Shown here in pieces: positions 17,817 through 27,766 of a stretch of DNA of 64,000 bases. A model generated the notes under the pieces. That model was not told the origin of the DNA. It did no database searches and was given only the letters and a program-made list of their open reading frames with translations. The stretch spans positions 62,001 to 126,000 of the forward strand of contig NZ_LVEG02000011.1 of the NCBI RefSeq assembly GCF_001614315.2, read 5' to 3'. This DNA comes from Halofilum ochraceum (GTDB taxonomy: Bacteria; Pseudomonadota; Gammaproteobacteria; XJ16; Halofilaceae). Both the position numbers and the translations under genes were made by a program. How positions within the stretch are numbered: the first letter of the stretch is position 1; every line of letters begins with the position of its first letter.

Positions 17817-18143
17817 AAGACCGGAACCACGAATGAACACGAATGCACACGAATGCTGCCGCAGGGCCCGGTGAGGTATCAGGAGCTTCGCTGAAAGCGC
17901 GAGGGCACTGACGTGGGGTTCGAGCACCACAGATAAACACAGATAAGATCAAAAGCAGGGCGGTCGATTGAGTTCACGCAACAGCGATTTCCAGCCGATC
18001 GCTTCTGACTTTCATCTGTGTTCATCTGTGGTTCTTTATCCGGGGATCCCGTTCCCACCGCTGTCAGCGAAGCTCCATAGCGCGTAATGCCCCTCAAGCC
18101 CCATTCGTGTGCATTCGTGTTCATTCGTGGTTCCCGTCTTTCA
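17814..18143. repeat. Three-layer palindromic repeat island between convergent genes
   Basis: Outer arms are 42 bp (17814-17855 and 18102-18143) and match at 41 positions; they consist of tandem ACGAATG(A/C)AC words. The middle layer is GGAGCTTCGCTGA (17882-17894) against TCAGCGAAGCTCC (18064-18076). The inner layer is CACCACAGATAAACACAGAT (from about 17929) against ATCTGTGTTCATCTGTGG (about 18013-18030). The arms run into the last codons of both flanking genes. No gene lies between. Confidence 0.9.
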
Positions 18144-18675
18144 CGCGCCGGCGTAACCGCTCCACACCCCGGTACCACTCGGTCAGGACGTCGAGGCTGA
18201 AGGCGGCGTTGGCCGGGCTGGGATTGGGGGTGACGAAGACATGGATGCCGTCGAGCGTTTCGGGCTGTTCGCCGAGTTCGATGGCGTCGGGTTTCACGCC
18301 GTGGCCGTAGCGCAGGTAGCTCTGGTAGACGCCCTTGCCGTTGAACCAGGCGATGCGTGGCCGGTACCGGTTCAGGTGTCCGTCGAGCACGGGGGCCCAC
18401 TCGCGGAAGTCCCTCGCCTTGAGATCTCCGGCACCGGGCGTCGGTTTCTTCACCACGTCGGTGAAACCGATCCGTTCGTGATCCAGCAGCCAGCGGAAGC
18501 CGTCCGCGTCCGGCGTGAAGTCTTCCGGCACGAGGCCGGCGCCGCGCATCGCCGGCCAGAAGCGGTTGCGCGGGTTGCCGTAATAGCACTGGCGCGCGAT
18601 CGAGGCCGGTGAGGGATTCTGGCCGATGACGACGAGGTCCAGAGCGTGGTCGAGGTAATCGGGGAGTGTCTCCAT
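18121..18675 (-). CDS. mug: Mismatch-specific uracil/thymine DNA glycosylase (Mug/TDG family)
   Basis: A 184-residue member of the uracil-DNA glycosylase superfamily, which excises uracil or thymine opposite guanine. DLVVIGQNPSPASIARQCYY carries the GxNPS motif with the catalytic asparagine, and FVTPNPSPANAAFS matches the NPSG-type second motif with the wedge region. Middle blocks (NRFWPAMRGAGLVPEDF, LGFTD-like IGFTDVVKKPT) are also family-typical. The last residues, GNHE, and the stop codon come from the intergenic repeat arm, in the same frame as in the convergent carbonic anhydrase gene. Confidence 0.9.
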   Translation of the reverse strand: METLPDYLDHALDLVVIGQNPSPASIARQCYYGNPRNRFWPAMRGAGLVPEDFTPDADGFRWLLDHERIGFTDVVKKPTPGAGDLKARDFREWAPVLDGHLNRYRPRIAWFNGKGVYQSYLRYGHGVKPDAIELGEQPETLDGIHVFVTPNPSPANAAFSLDVLTEWYRGVERLRRRVKDGNHE

Positions 18676-18722
18676 CAGCCTGCCTTGTCACGTCGGGAGG
18701 ATCATCGCAGCATCGTACGGCA

Positions 18723-19136
18723 ATGAACGATCACGATGCAGGCTCATCCGGGCTCGACCGCGAGGCGTGGGACGAGTTGCGCACGCGGCTGGCGCGTTCG
18801 CGTTTTCGCAGCCGGTTCCGGCTGAACGAACGCGACGCGGCGTATGCGGCCGACCGGGGGATCCCGACGCTGCGCACCCACGCGTACGAGTTCGTCGGTG
18901 CCCGTCTCGCCCCGGCGGCGCCGAAGAACGACGGCCGTCAGACCCCCATGCGTGGGCACCCGGTCTTCGTCGCCCAGCACGCGACCGCGACCTGTTGCCG
19001 GGGCTGCCTGCGCAAATGGCATGGCATCCCGGCGGGGCGGGCGCTCACGGAAGACGAGATCCGTTATACGGTGGACGTCATAGCGGCGTGGCTGGGTGCG
19101 CCCCCGGCTGGCGACGGAACGGGCGCCACGGACTGA
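18723..19136 (+). CDS. DUF4186 domain protein
   Basis: A 137-residue protein of the DUF4186 family. The conserved blocks are RSRFRSRFRLNERDAAYAAD, PKNDGRQTPMRGHPVFVAQH and ATCCRGCLRKWHGIPAG. The last contains two adjacent cysteines plus a CxxH-like arrangement and could bind a metal, which is inference. The function of the family is unknown. It is divergent from mug. The ATG at 18723 gives the conserved N-terminal length; upstream codons to 18666 belong to the shared promoter region. Confidence 0.85.
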   Translation: MNDHDAGSSGLDREAWDELRTRLARSRFRSRFRLNERDAAYAADRGIPTLRTHAYEFVGARLAPAAPKNDGRQTPMRGHPVFVAQHATATCCRGCLRKWHGIPAGRALTEDEIRYTVDVIAAWLGAPPAGDGTGATD

Positions 19137-19143
19137 ACTGCCG

Positions 19144-19917
19144 TCACTCCCCGCCCAGGCGGGCGCCTTCCGTGAAATCCGCGGGCACTTCGAAACGCTC
19201 GGCCGGGATGTCGGCCGTTTCGATCTCGCGAACCGTCCAGTTCGAGCCGTCAACGCTGCGCTCGATACGCACCGGGAAGGCGTTGGTCTGTCCGAGCGTC
19301 GCCTGCAGCACGCGGGCGTCGAACGGTGCCGTGCCGCTGCCGAGCAGGTTGCGCATGCGCGCGAGGAAATCGAACAGGGCCCGCAGCGTAGCGGTGGTCG
19401 TTTCGGTCAGCCCGAGCTCGCTTACGCGGCTGATGCACAGGCGATGCGTGTCTTCCCCGGCCTCCGTTGCGCTGGCCTGTTCACAGTCGAAACCGTTGAT
19501 CCGCGTGCGCTCGCCGCCCCTCTCGATCCGGATCGCGGCGGGGCCATCGACCCGCGGCAGGCGTTCGAGCCGCCGTTGCAGGCGTTGCCGGTCCTCGCCT
19601 TCGGTTTCCTCGATCCTGCGCCGCATGCGCTCCCGCTGCTCAGTGACCCGCTTCTCGAGCGCGTCCAGGCGTTCGACGGTGATCACGTTGTACTGGCTCG
19701 CCGGGCGGTTCAGCAGCACGAGCCGCCCGCGCCCCGCATCGAACAGCATGGCGGGTGCGCCCGCCCGGGCCGGCTCGATCCGCACCCGTTCGTCGGCGAC
19801 CGTCAACGTCTGTGGTCCGTTCACGGAGCTCGTGCTCTCGACCACCAGGCCGGCGTGCGCGGCACCGGCGGGCAGCAGGGCGAGGAGCATCAGGGCGGCG
19901 AGGTTATGGCGTCGCAT
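19144..19917 (-). CDS. Secreted or periplasmic protein, DUF4412-like
   Basis: A 257-residue protein with a clear signal peptide (MRRHNLAALMLLALLPAGAA, cleavage near AHA). The mature N-terminus (GLVVESTSSVNGPQTLTVAD, then MLFDAGRGRLVLLNRPASQY) resembles DUF4412-type beta-rich domains. A charged helix-forming stretch (about residues 85-125, many Glu/Arg, predicted coiled coil) follows. Two cysteines (GFDCEQ and HRLCIS) could form a disulfide. The function is unknown. It ends 7 bases after the convergent DUF4186 gene and lies downstream of the MtfA-like gene, with which it may be co-transcribed. Confidence 0.75.
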   Translation of the reverse strand: MRRHNLAALMLLALLPAGAAHAGLVVESTSSVNGPQTLTVADERVRIEPARAGAPAMLFDAGRGRLVLLNRPASQYNVITVERLDALEKRVTEQRERMRRRIEETEGEDRQRLQRRLERLPRVDGPAAIRIERGGERTRINGFDCEQASATEAGEDTHRLCISRVSELGLTETTTATLRALFDFLARMRNLLGSGTAPFDARVLQATLGQTNAFPVRIERSVDGSNWTVREIETADIPAERFEVPADFTEGARLGGE

Positions 19918-19990
19918 CGCGGTTCCCGTGGTCCATGCGTGTTTCGTGCCGGCACACTGTTTCGGCCATACGGAGGCGCCCACGCCCCGT

Positions 19991-20734
19991 TTACAGGGTC
20001 CGAGGGTGCTGACGGTAGAAGGCGCACAACTGCGTGTAGACGCGTGGATACGCATCGCGCACACGGTCCGGCGTCAACAGGAACACCTCGCTCACGACGG
20101 CGAAGAACTCGGCCGGGTCGGTGGCCGCGTACTCGTCGAACGGCAGTGGCTCATCGTGCTCGAACCGCGCGCGGAAATCGTCGTACGCCCGGGTGAAAAC
20201 GGTCGTCCATTCGCCGCGTTCCATGTCGGCGTGCAGCGGTGGCATGCCATTGGCGCTGCCATTCACCATATCCAGTTTATGCGCGAACTCATGGATCACG
20301 ACATTCGCGTCCTCGTCGGTGTCCGTCCAGGACAGGATCACCGGTCCGTCCGGCCAGGCCTCACCCGAGCGCGCCTCCTCCACCTCGTGGACGACGCCGC
20401 TGTCATCGGTGTAGCGATCGTGGACGAAGAAGTCGCCCGGGTAGACGATGACCGAGCGCCAGCCGCGGTACCACTCGAGACCGAGGCCGAGGATCGGGAT
20501 GCAGGCCTGCAACGCGATCAGGCGGCGCGTGTCGTCGCCGATTTCCAGCCCGCCGGCCGCCTCGATCGATTTCTCGTGGAGGAACAGGACCACCAGTTCG
20601 CGCAGCCGGCCGCGCGTGTGCGGGTCGTATCGCGCGACGGCCGGGACCCGCTGGATCAACATCTCCCAGTCGCGGTCGCTGAGGCCATCGCGGCGCAGGA
20701 TACGGTTCCGCCGCCAGTTCCGGTACCATCCCAT
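19991..20734 (-). CDS. mtfA: MtfA-type zinc-dependent peptidase (M90 family)
   Basis: A 247-residue cytosolic metallopeptidase-like protein. NVVIHEFAHKLDMVNGSANG carries the HExxH zinc motif, and the downstream glutamate lies in TDPAEFFAVVSEVFL, as in M90 peptidases. In Escherichia coli MtfA binds the repressor Mlc and so affects glucose PTS genes; no Mlc or PTS gene is seen here. ATG at 20734 is preferred; TTG one codon earlier (20737) lies closer to the GGGGGA ribosome binding site and is possible. The length fits the family. Confidence 0.9.
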   Translation of the reverse strand: MGWYRNWRRNRILRRDGLSDRDWEMLIQRVPAVARYDPHTRGRLRELVVLFLHEKSIEAAGGLEIGDDTRRLIALQACIPILGLGLEWYRGWRSVIVYPGDFFVHDRYTDDSGVVHEVEEARSGEAWPDGPVILSWTDTDEDANVVIHEFAHKLDMVNGSANGMPPLHADMERGEWTTVFTRAYDDFRARFEHDEPLPFDEYAATDPAEFFAVVSEVFLLTPDRVRDAYPRVYTQLCAFYRQHPRTL

Positions 20735-20831
20735 CAAATCGAATCCCCCGTTCGCGGAGCGTCACTATACCGTCCGCACACCGCAGGGCGAATCCATCAG
20801 GCGGCCGCATGGCGGCCGGAGGCCATGACGC

Positions 20832-21326
20832 ATGGTCGTACGCACGCTGTATTCCATCGTATTGTTACTGGCACTGGCCGGCTGCGCGAGTGCGCCCCTG
20901 GCGACCGAGGGCGTCGATGCCGAGTTGCGCCCGGCGGCCGTGAGAGAGGATCCCGAAGCGACCACGGGCCGCACCGTGCTCTGGGGTGGCGTGATCGCGG
21001 ATGCCCGCAATCTGCCCGAACGCACGCGCCTGGAGATCGTGGCGTATCCGGTATCGGAACGCACGCAGAGGCCCGACACCGACGCGGCGTCGCTGGGGCG
21101 TTTCCGGGCCTATGTCGACGGGTACCTCGAGACCGCCGTCTACGGTGCCGGTCGGCGCTTCACCGTGCGTGGCCGTGTCCAGGGCACGGAAACGGGCCGG
21201 ATCGACGAGGCCGAGTATACGTTTCCGGTGGTCGAGGCCGAGGCATTCGAACTCTGGCCCGAGCAGACCCGCCGCGAACGCGGCTCCGGGGTGAACTTCG
21301 GCTTCGGGATCATCCTGAGCAACTGA
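20832..21326 (+). CDS. Slp-family outer membrane lipoprotein
   Basis: A 164-residue lipoprotein. The signal peptide ends in a lipobox, LALAGC, with the lipidated cysteine at residue 18. No aspartate follows the cysteine (CASAP), which suggests outer-membrane sorting. The body has Slp/YeaY family features: VLWGGVIADARNLPERTRLEIVAYPV and GRFRAYVDGYLETAVYGAGR. In enterobacteria Slp is induced in stationary phase or by carbon starvation; the role here is unknown. GGAGG lies 9 bases before the ATG. It is divergent from mtfA. Confidence 0.88.
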   Translation: MVVRTLYSIVLLLALAGCASAPLATEGVDAELRPAAVREDPEATTGRTVLWGGVIADARNLPERTRLEIVAYPVSERTQRPDTDAASLGRFRAYVDGYLETAVYGAGRRFTVRGRVQGTETGRIDEAEYTFPVVEAEAFELWPEQTRRERGSGVNFGFGIILSN

Positions 21327-21406
21327 GCGGCCGGTGGACCCGGACGGTCGCAGGCCGGCGTGGCGCGGCATTGCGTCCGGGCCCGCCGGGCCCCACATCA
21401 TCCTTG

Positions 21407-21668
21407 CTAAGCTTCCATGAAGTATTGTGAGGTCTCAGCGCGTGCCCGGGCCGCCGTGACAAGGCACGAGGAGGGAGTGTGGCGCTACCACATGACCGAC
21501 GAGTAACGCCGGCACGGCGGCCCGGGCACGCGCCCGCAGGGAGCCATTGCGCTGCCGGCTGGCGGCGTTGCGCTCGCTCAACGTGCCGGCAGCACGCTTT
21601 CGCTCGCGCGCCTTGCCAGCCAACAGCGCAATGGCTCTGAGGCCTGACAATACTTCATGGAAGCTTAG
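21407..21668. mobile_element. Candidate MITE with 32-bp terminal inverted repeats
   Basis: CTAAGCTTCCATGAAGTATT... (21407-21438) is repeated in inverse at 21637-21668; 30 of 32 bases pair, the outer 22 perfectly. The 198-bp interior holds two further stems: GCCCGGGCCGCCGTG (21444-21458 region) against CACGGCGGCCCGGGC, and GAGCCATTGCGCTG (about 21541) against CAGCGCAATGGCTC. No transposase fits inside. No clear target duplication is visible. The right end is 27 bases upstream of the next start codon, so it may carry that gene's promoter. Confidence 0.7.
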
Positions 21669-21695
21669 TAACACACCCATTCCGGAGTGCAACCC

Positions 21696-22274
21696 ATGGC
21701 GAAAACCCCATCGACGATGGTCGAACTCGGCACCCCCGCGCCCGACTTCACGCTGCTGGAACCGGCCACGTTCCGCATGGTTTCGCGCAGCGATTATGAG
21801 GGTCAGCCGCTGCTCGTCGCGTTCATCTGCAATCACTGCCCGTTCGTACTGCATATCAAGGACGTGTTCGCCACGTTCGCGCACGAATATCAGGAGCGTG
21901 GCCTGGCCGTCGTCGCGATCAACTCGAACGACGTGACCAAATACAGTGAGGATCATCCCGAGAAAATGACGGAACTCGTGAAGAAGACGGGGTTCACTTT
22001 CCCCTATCTCTATGACGAAACGCAGGAGGTCGCCCGGGCCTACGGAGCGGCCTGCACCCCGGATTTCTTCCTCTACAACGCCGACCACGAACTCGTGTAT
22101 CGGGGGCGCTTCGATGGCGCGACGCCGGGGAACGATGAGCCGGTCACCGGGGCCGATCTGCGGGGGGCGGTCGATGCGATTCTCGAGGATACGCCGATGC
22201 CGCAGGAACAGTTGCCCAGCATGGGCTGCAACATCAAGTGGAAGCCGGGGAACGAGCCGGATTACGCGGGCTGA
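21696..22274 (+). CDS. Thioredoxin-fold, peroxiredoxin-like protein with a CxxC motif
   Basis: A 192-residue protein of the AhpC/TSA-Redoxin superfamily. APDFTLLEP is the entry strand; FICNHCPFVLHIKD has the CNHC active site seen in a widespread thioredoxin-family subgroup; GAACTPDFFLY contains the cis-proline region (TPDFF). No signal peptide is present, so it acts in the cytosol, perhaps as a thiol-disulfide reductase or peroxidase; the substrate is unknown. ATG 21696 with GGAG 8 bases upstream is preferred over the GTG at 21687. A candidate MITE ends 27 bases upstream. Confidence 0.88.
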   Translation: MAKTPSTMVELGTPAPDFTLLEPATFRMVSRSDYEGQPLLVAFICNHCPFVLHIKDVFATFAHEYQERGLAVVAINSNDVTKYSEDHPEKMTELVKKTGFTFPYLYDETQEVARAYGAACTPDFFLYNADHELVYRGRFDGATPGNDEPVTGADLRGAVDAILEDTPMPQEQLPSMGCNIKWKPGNEPDYAG

Positions 22275-22388
22275 GGGTGTTCCCGGCCCGTTATTGCAAC
22301 GGCCCACGCTCACCCGTGTGCATCGGCAGGTAACCGCTTCAGGGGACTCGAGCGGCGGGCCGCTCGACCCTCGGGACCGGCGCGGATG

Positions 22389-22424
22389 ACACGGTGGCGG
22401 ACCCGAACGGTTCCGCCACCGTGT
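22389..22424. terminator. Hairpin between convergent genes
   Basis: A perfect 13-bp stem, ACACGGTGGCGGA against TCCGCCACCGTGT, with a 10-base loop lies 14 bases before the dksA stop codon. There is no T-run, so it may stabilise the 3' ends instead of acting as a classical terminator. Confidence 0.6.
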
Positions 22425-22437
22425 GACTACGAGGCCG

Positions 22438-22887
22438 TCAGCCCTGCTGGCGGTGGGTCTTCTCGAGCTGTTCGCGGCGTGTCTTCGCCTCCGCGGACAG
22501 AGTCGCGGTCGGTCGCGCCAGCAGGCGGGGGATGCCGATCGGCTCCCCGGTGTCCTCACAATAGCCGTACTCGCCTTCGTCGATCCGCTGCAGGGTCTCG
22601 TCGATCTTTTTCAGCAGCTTACCCTCACGCTCGCTGATACGCAGGCTCAGCCACCGCTCTTCCTCGGCCGACGCACGGTCGAGTTCGTCCGGTTCGTTTT
22701 CACCGGTCGACAATTCGCCTCGGGCGCGTTCGATATCGGCCTCGATTTCCGCGCGCTGGGCCAGCAGCACCCGTCGGAAGTATTCCAGTTGGCGCTCGTC
22801 CATGTATTCCTCTTCCGACGAGTTGAGGAGTTCTTCCTCGGTCGGGAGATCGGTGGTATCGCCTTTGGATTCAGCAGTGTTGCTCAT
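22438..22887 (-). CDS. dksA: RNA polymerase-binding transcription factor DksA, reduced-cysteine form
   Basis: A 149-residue DksA, which enters the RNA polymerase secondary channel and works with ppGpp. The coiled coil spans about residues 30-105, with the functional tip EPDELDRASAEEE (D67, D70, A72 match the DxxDxA signature). The zinc-finger region YGYCEDTGEPIGIPRLLARP...TLSAEAK keeps only Cys110; the other three cysteines are Thr113, Ser131 and Ala134. Such forms, known from alphaproteobacteria and as DksA2-like proteins, can work without zinc. A good promoter lies upstream at 22954-22982. Confidence 0.93.
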   Translation of the reverse strand: MSNTAESKGDTTDLPTEEELLNSSEEEYMDERQLEYFRRVLLAQRAEIEADIERARGELSTGENEPDELDRASAEEERWLSLRISEREGKLLKKIDETLQRIDEGEYGYCEDTGEPIGIPRLLARPTATLSAEAKTRREQLEKTHRQQG

Positions 22888-22953
22888 GATGCATTCCGTA
22901 TGGATGGCGTCGCGGGCGGGGCTTGCAACCCGCCCCGGCTATCGAATCGCGGG

Positions 22954-22982
22954 AGTATAGGGACGGTCCCGGGGGTTTGCAA
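22954..22982 (-). promoter_or_regulatory. Sigma-70 promoter of dksA
   Basis: On the minus strand TTGCAA (22982-22977) is followed after exactly 17 bases by TATACT (22959-22954). The start codon is about 67 bases downstream. Confidence 0.65.
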
Positions 22983-23067
22983 TGACGAATACGGCAAAAA
23001 TACGCGCAATGTATTGCACCTTGCGGTCACGAATGATCGGCCGCCCAGCGTCGAGTCTGCCGCGGGA

Positions 23068-25048
<1,981 letters not shown>

Positions 25049-25360
25049 GGGCCAAGGGCCAAGGGCCAAGGGCCAAGGGCGAAGGGCCAAGGGCCAAGGG
25101 CCAAGGGCCAAGGGCCAAGGGCCAAGGGCGAAGGGCCAAGGGCGAAGGGCCGAGGACCGAGGACCGAGGACCGAGGACCGAGGACGTAGGCCGGCTTTGC
25201 GCGGTCCGCGACGTTGGATCCCGGCCCGGACAATGTCACCGCGCAATGCCGGCATTCCCCGGCGGCGGAGGCCGGTGCACATCTGAAATATGACGGGCGC
25301 CGGACAAAGCAGGTCTACACAATCCTTGGCCCTTGGCCCTTGGCCCTTGGCCCTTGGCCC
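25049..25360. repeat. Mirror arrangement of 7-bp arrays around an inverted repeat
   Basis: Nineteen 7-bp units run from 25049 to 25181: GGGCCAA, with some GGGCGAA, one GGGCCGA and a block of GGACCGA. Then comes the GCCGGCTTTGCGCGGT / ACCGCGCAATGCCGGC inverted pair (about 25187-25260). The array then returns in the opposite orientation as five TTGGCCC units (25326-25360). The first unit directly follows the TAA stop codon of hemB. No gene is present; 25361-25470 holds only the cbpA leader. Confidence 0.9.
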
Positions 25361-25470
25361 TCAGCCCTTTCTTCCCTCCCGCTTGAACCAAACCCCACCC
25401 GCACCTATCTACAGGGAAGACTATCGAATCGATCCGCACGGAATACCAGCGAGGGAGGTCCGGGGTACTC

Positions 25471-26445
25471 GTGGAATACAAGGACTACTACAGCATCCTT
25501 GGCGTCGAGCGCGATGCATCGGCCGATGACATCAAACGCGCCTATCGCAAGCTGGCGCGCAAATATCATCCCGACGTCAGCAGCGAGACGGACGCCGAGT
25601 CGAAATTCCAGGAACTGCAGGAAGCCTACGAGGTCCTGAAGGATCCGGAGAAACGGGCCGCCTATGACCAGCTCGGCCAGGGCCACCACCAGGGGCAGGA
25701 CTTCCGGCCGCCGCCTGACTGGGAGCAGCATTTCGATTTCGGTGGCGGCGGTTTCACCGGCGGTGATGCCGGGGCGTTCTCGGATTTCTTTGAGAGCCTG
25801 TTCGGCCGTGCCGCCGCCGGTGGTGGCGCGCGCGGCTTCCGTGGCGGTGGCCCCGCCGGCGGTTTTCATGGGCGCGGACAGGACCACACCGCGCGGGTGG
25901 AAATCCCGCTGGAGACGGCCTACACCGGTGGTAAACACACGATCACCCTGCAATCGTCGGAGACGACGGCCCGTGGCAACGTGCAGGCACGTCCGCGCAG
26001 CCTGAATGTCCGCATCCCGGCCGGGGTCACCGATGGCCAGCAGATCCGCCTGTCCGGTCAGGGCGGTAGCGGTGTCGGCAGCGGCGCGGCCGGCGATCTC
26101 TACCTCGAGATCCATCTGCGTCCACATGCGCTGTTCCGGCCGGATGGGCGGGATATCCATCTCGATCTGCCCATCGCACCATGGGAGGCGGCGCTCGGGG
26201 CGACCGTCAAGGTGCCGACCCTGGGCGGGGAGGTGGATATGCGTATCCCGGCCGGCGCCCGCAGCGGGCAGCGACTGCGCCTCAAGGGCCGCGGACTGCC
26301 CGGTTCGCCGCCCGGTGACCAGTATCTGCATCTGCGGATCGTGGCGCCGAAACCGGAGTCCGACGAAGATCGCGAGCTGTACGAACGCATGCGCGACCAG
26401 ATGGCATTCGATCCCCGCGCCGGACTGTTCGGGAGGGCCGCATGA
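25471..26445 (+). CDS. cbpA: DnaJ-type co-chaperone CbpA
   Basis: A 324-residue type II J-domain protein. The J domain (1-70) is complete: [34 protein letters not shown], with the HPD motif that triggers DnaK ATP hydrolysis. A Gly/Phe-rich linker follows (about 85-135), then two C-terminal peptide-binding domains ([38 protein letters not shown]). There is no zinc-finger domain. CbpA works with DnaK in stress and, in Escherichia coli, binds curved DNA. The start is GTG at 25471. Its stop overlaps the cbpM start (ATGA), so both are made together. Confidence 0.95.
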   Translation: MEYKDYYSILGVERDASADDIKRAYRKLARKYHPDVSSETDAESKFQELQEAYEVLKDPEKRAAYDQLGQGHHQGQDFRPPPDWEQHFDFGGGGFTGGDAGAFSDFFESLFGRAAAGGGARGFRGGGPAGGFHGRGQDHTARVEIPLETAYTGGKHTITLQSSETTARGNVQARPRSLNVRIPAGVTDGQQIRLSGQGGSGVGSGAAGDLYLEIHLRPHALFRPDGRDIHLDLPIAPWEAALGATVKVPTLGGEVDMRIPAGARSGQRLRLKGRGLPGSPPGDQYLHLRIVAPKPESDEDRELYERMRDQMAFDPRAGLFGRAA

Positions 26446-26768
26446 CACGGGATGAACCGCCAATCGAAGCGGAACTGCTCGAGGCGCTCGAGTCGGTGGG
26501 TCTGCGGGAACTCTGCCAGGCCTGCGATATCGAAGCGGACTACGTGATTGAACTCGTCGAGGTAGGCGTGATCGAACCGCATGCGGGGCGTCGACCGAAC
26601 GAGTGGCGGTTTCCGCCGCACTCGCTTATACGGTTGCAACGCGCCGTGCGCCTGCATCGGGACCTCAGCGTAGAGCCGGCCGGTGCCGCGCTGGCACTCG
26701 ATCTGATCGAGGAACTCGCGGAACTGCGGCGGCGGCTGCATCGTCTCGAAGGCGATCGCAGCGTCTGA
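26442..26768 (+). CDS. cbpM: Chaperone modulator CbpM
   Basis: A 108-residue MerR-like helix-turn-helix protein of the CbpM family. [27 protein letters not shown] and [21 protein letters not shown] match the family. In Escherichia coli CbpM binds the J domain of CbpA and inhibits both its co-chaperone and DNA-binding activity. The 4-base overlap with cbpA fits a regulator made in step with its target. A C-terminal coiled-coil ([18 protein letters not shown]) is visible. It has no zinc motif. Confidence 0.92.
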   Translation: MTRDEPPIEAELLEALESVGLRELCQACDIEADYVIELVEVGVIEPHAGRRPNEWRFPPHSLIRLQRAVRLHRDLSVEPAGAALALDLIEELAELRRRLHRLEGDRSV

Positions 26769-26855
26769 TCGCCGCGGCGGGTACGCAGGTGATACAGCAG
26801 GCCCCTGGGGGCCGTGCATCGGCCGCCGGGTGACCGTGCCCGAGGGTTGGGTCAG

Positions 26856-27692
26856 ATGACCGTTTCGATCGCGATAGCCGGTGACCGGGTTCGAGGGATT
26901 CCATCCCTGCGGCGGCGGCACCTGTTCGAATGGGGTGATGCGCGCTGGCTGCCGGCCGTGTTGCGCCGCTTCATGACGGATCATCTCGCGTTCCATGCCC
27001 GCTGGGCATTCCCGCCGGTGGCCCCGGTGCTGGGTGAATCGCTGCGGCGCACGGGCTACGAGCACATCGTCGATCTGTGTTCCGGCGGCGGTGGGCCGTT
27101 CCCGGCATTGTTGCCGATACTCGACGAGACGGCCGGGCATCCCCATCACGTCACGCTGACGGATCTGCACCCCGATCCGGCAGCGCTGCGGCGAGCGCGG
27201 GCCTGCTCGGGCGAGGCGATCGATTATCTCGAGGAGCCGGTCGACGCCCTGGCATGCCCCGATTCGCCCTCGGGATACAGGACGCTGTTCACCGCATTGC
27301 ACCACTTCAATCCGGATGAGGTGCGTGGGATCCTCGGAGATGCCGCGGCGCGCAACGTCCCGATCGCCGCGTTCGAAGTCCAGGAGCGAACGCCCCTGAG
27401 CCTGGTGACCCTGCCGCTGGCGATGCTCCTGTCGAGTTTCGTGCTGACGCCGTTTCTTCCCCGCTGTTCGGCGCGGCGGCTGTTTTTCACGTATGTCCTG
27501 CCGCTGGCGCCGCTGTGTTTCGCCTGGGATACCTTCGTTTCGTGCTGGCGGACCTACACCCCCGCGGAACTGGCGACCCTCGCGGCCTCGCTCGACCGGG
27601 AGGGGTACCGCTGGCGGACCGGCTCGACCTCCGCGCGGGGCTATATCGGACGCTATCGGATCAGCTGGATCATCGGTGAACCGGTGCCGTAA
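26856..27692 (+). CDS. Class I SAM-dependent methyltransferase-like protein with hydrophobic C-terminal part
   Basis: A 278-residue protein. HIVDLCSGGGGPFPALLPIL is a glycine-rich SAM-binding motif I, followed by VTLTDLHPDPAALRRAR (acidic motif at the end of strand 2) and a TLFTALHHFNPDEVRGIL motif that resembles the LHH region of small-molecule methyltransferases. Residues about 185-235 hold two hydrophobic segments (LVTLPLAMLLSSFVLTPFL and FFTYVLPLAPLCFAWDTFV), so it may be membrane-attached. The substrate is unknown. It lies 87 bases after cbpM on the same strand. The start at 26856 has only a weak ribosome binding site. Confidence 0.75.
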   Translation: MTVSIAIAGDRVRGIPSLRRRHLFEWGDARWLPAVLRRFMTDHLAFHARWAFPPVAPVLGESLRRTGYEHIVDLCSGGGGPFPALLPILDETAGHPHHVTLTDLHPDPAALRRARACSGEAIDYLEEPVDALACPDSPSGYRTLFTALHHFNPDEVRGILGDAAARNVPIAAFEVQERTPLSLVTLPLAMLLSSFVLTPFLPRCSARRLFFTYVLPLAPLCFAWDTFVSCWRTYTPAELATLAASLDREGYRWRTGSTSARGYIGRYRISWIIGEPVP

Positions 27693-27735
27693 CGCCCCCG
27701 GCCCCTGAATGTCTCCGAACGCCCATGGATGCGGG

Positions 27736-27755
27736 CCGGGGCTGCAACACCCCGG
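27736..27755. terminator. GC hairpin between convergent genes
   Basis: CCGGGG (27736-27741) and CCCCGG (27750-27755) form a short stem between the methyltransferase gene and the reductase gene. There is no T-run. It is a weak candidate for a transcript end. Confidence 0.4.
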
Positions 27756-27766
27756 TCGCGCGGTAA

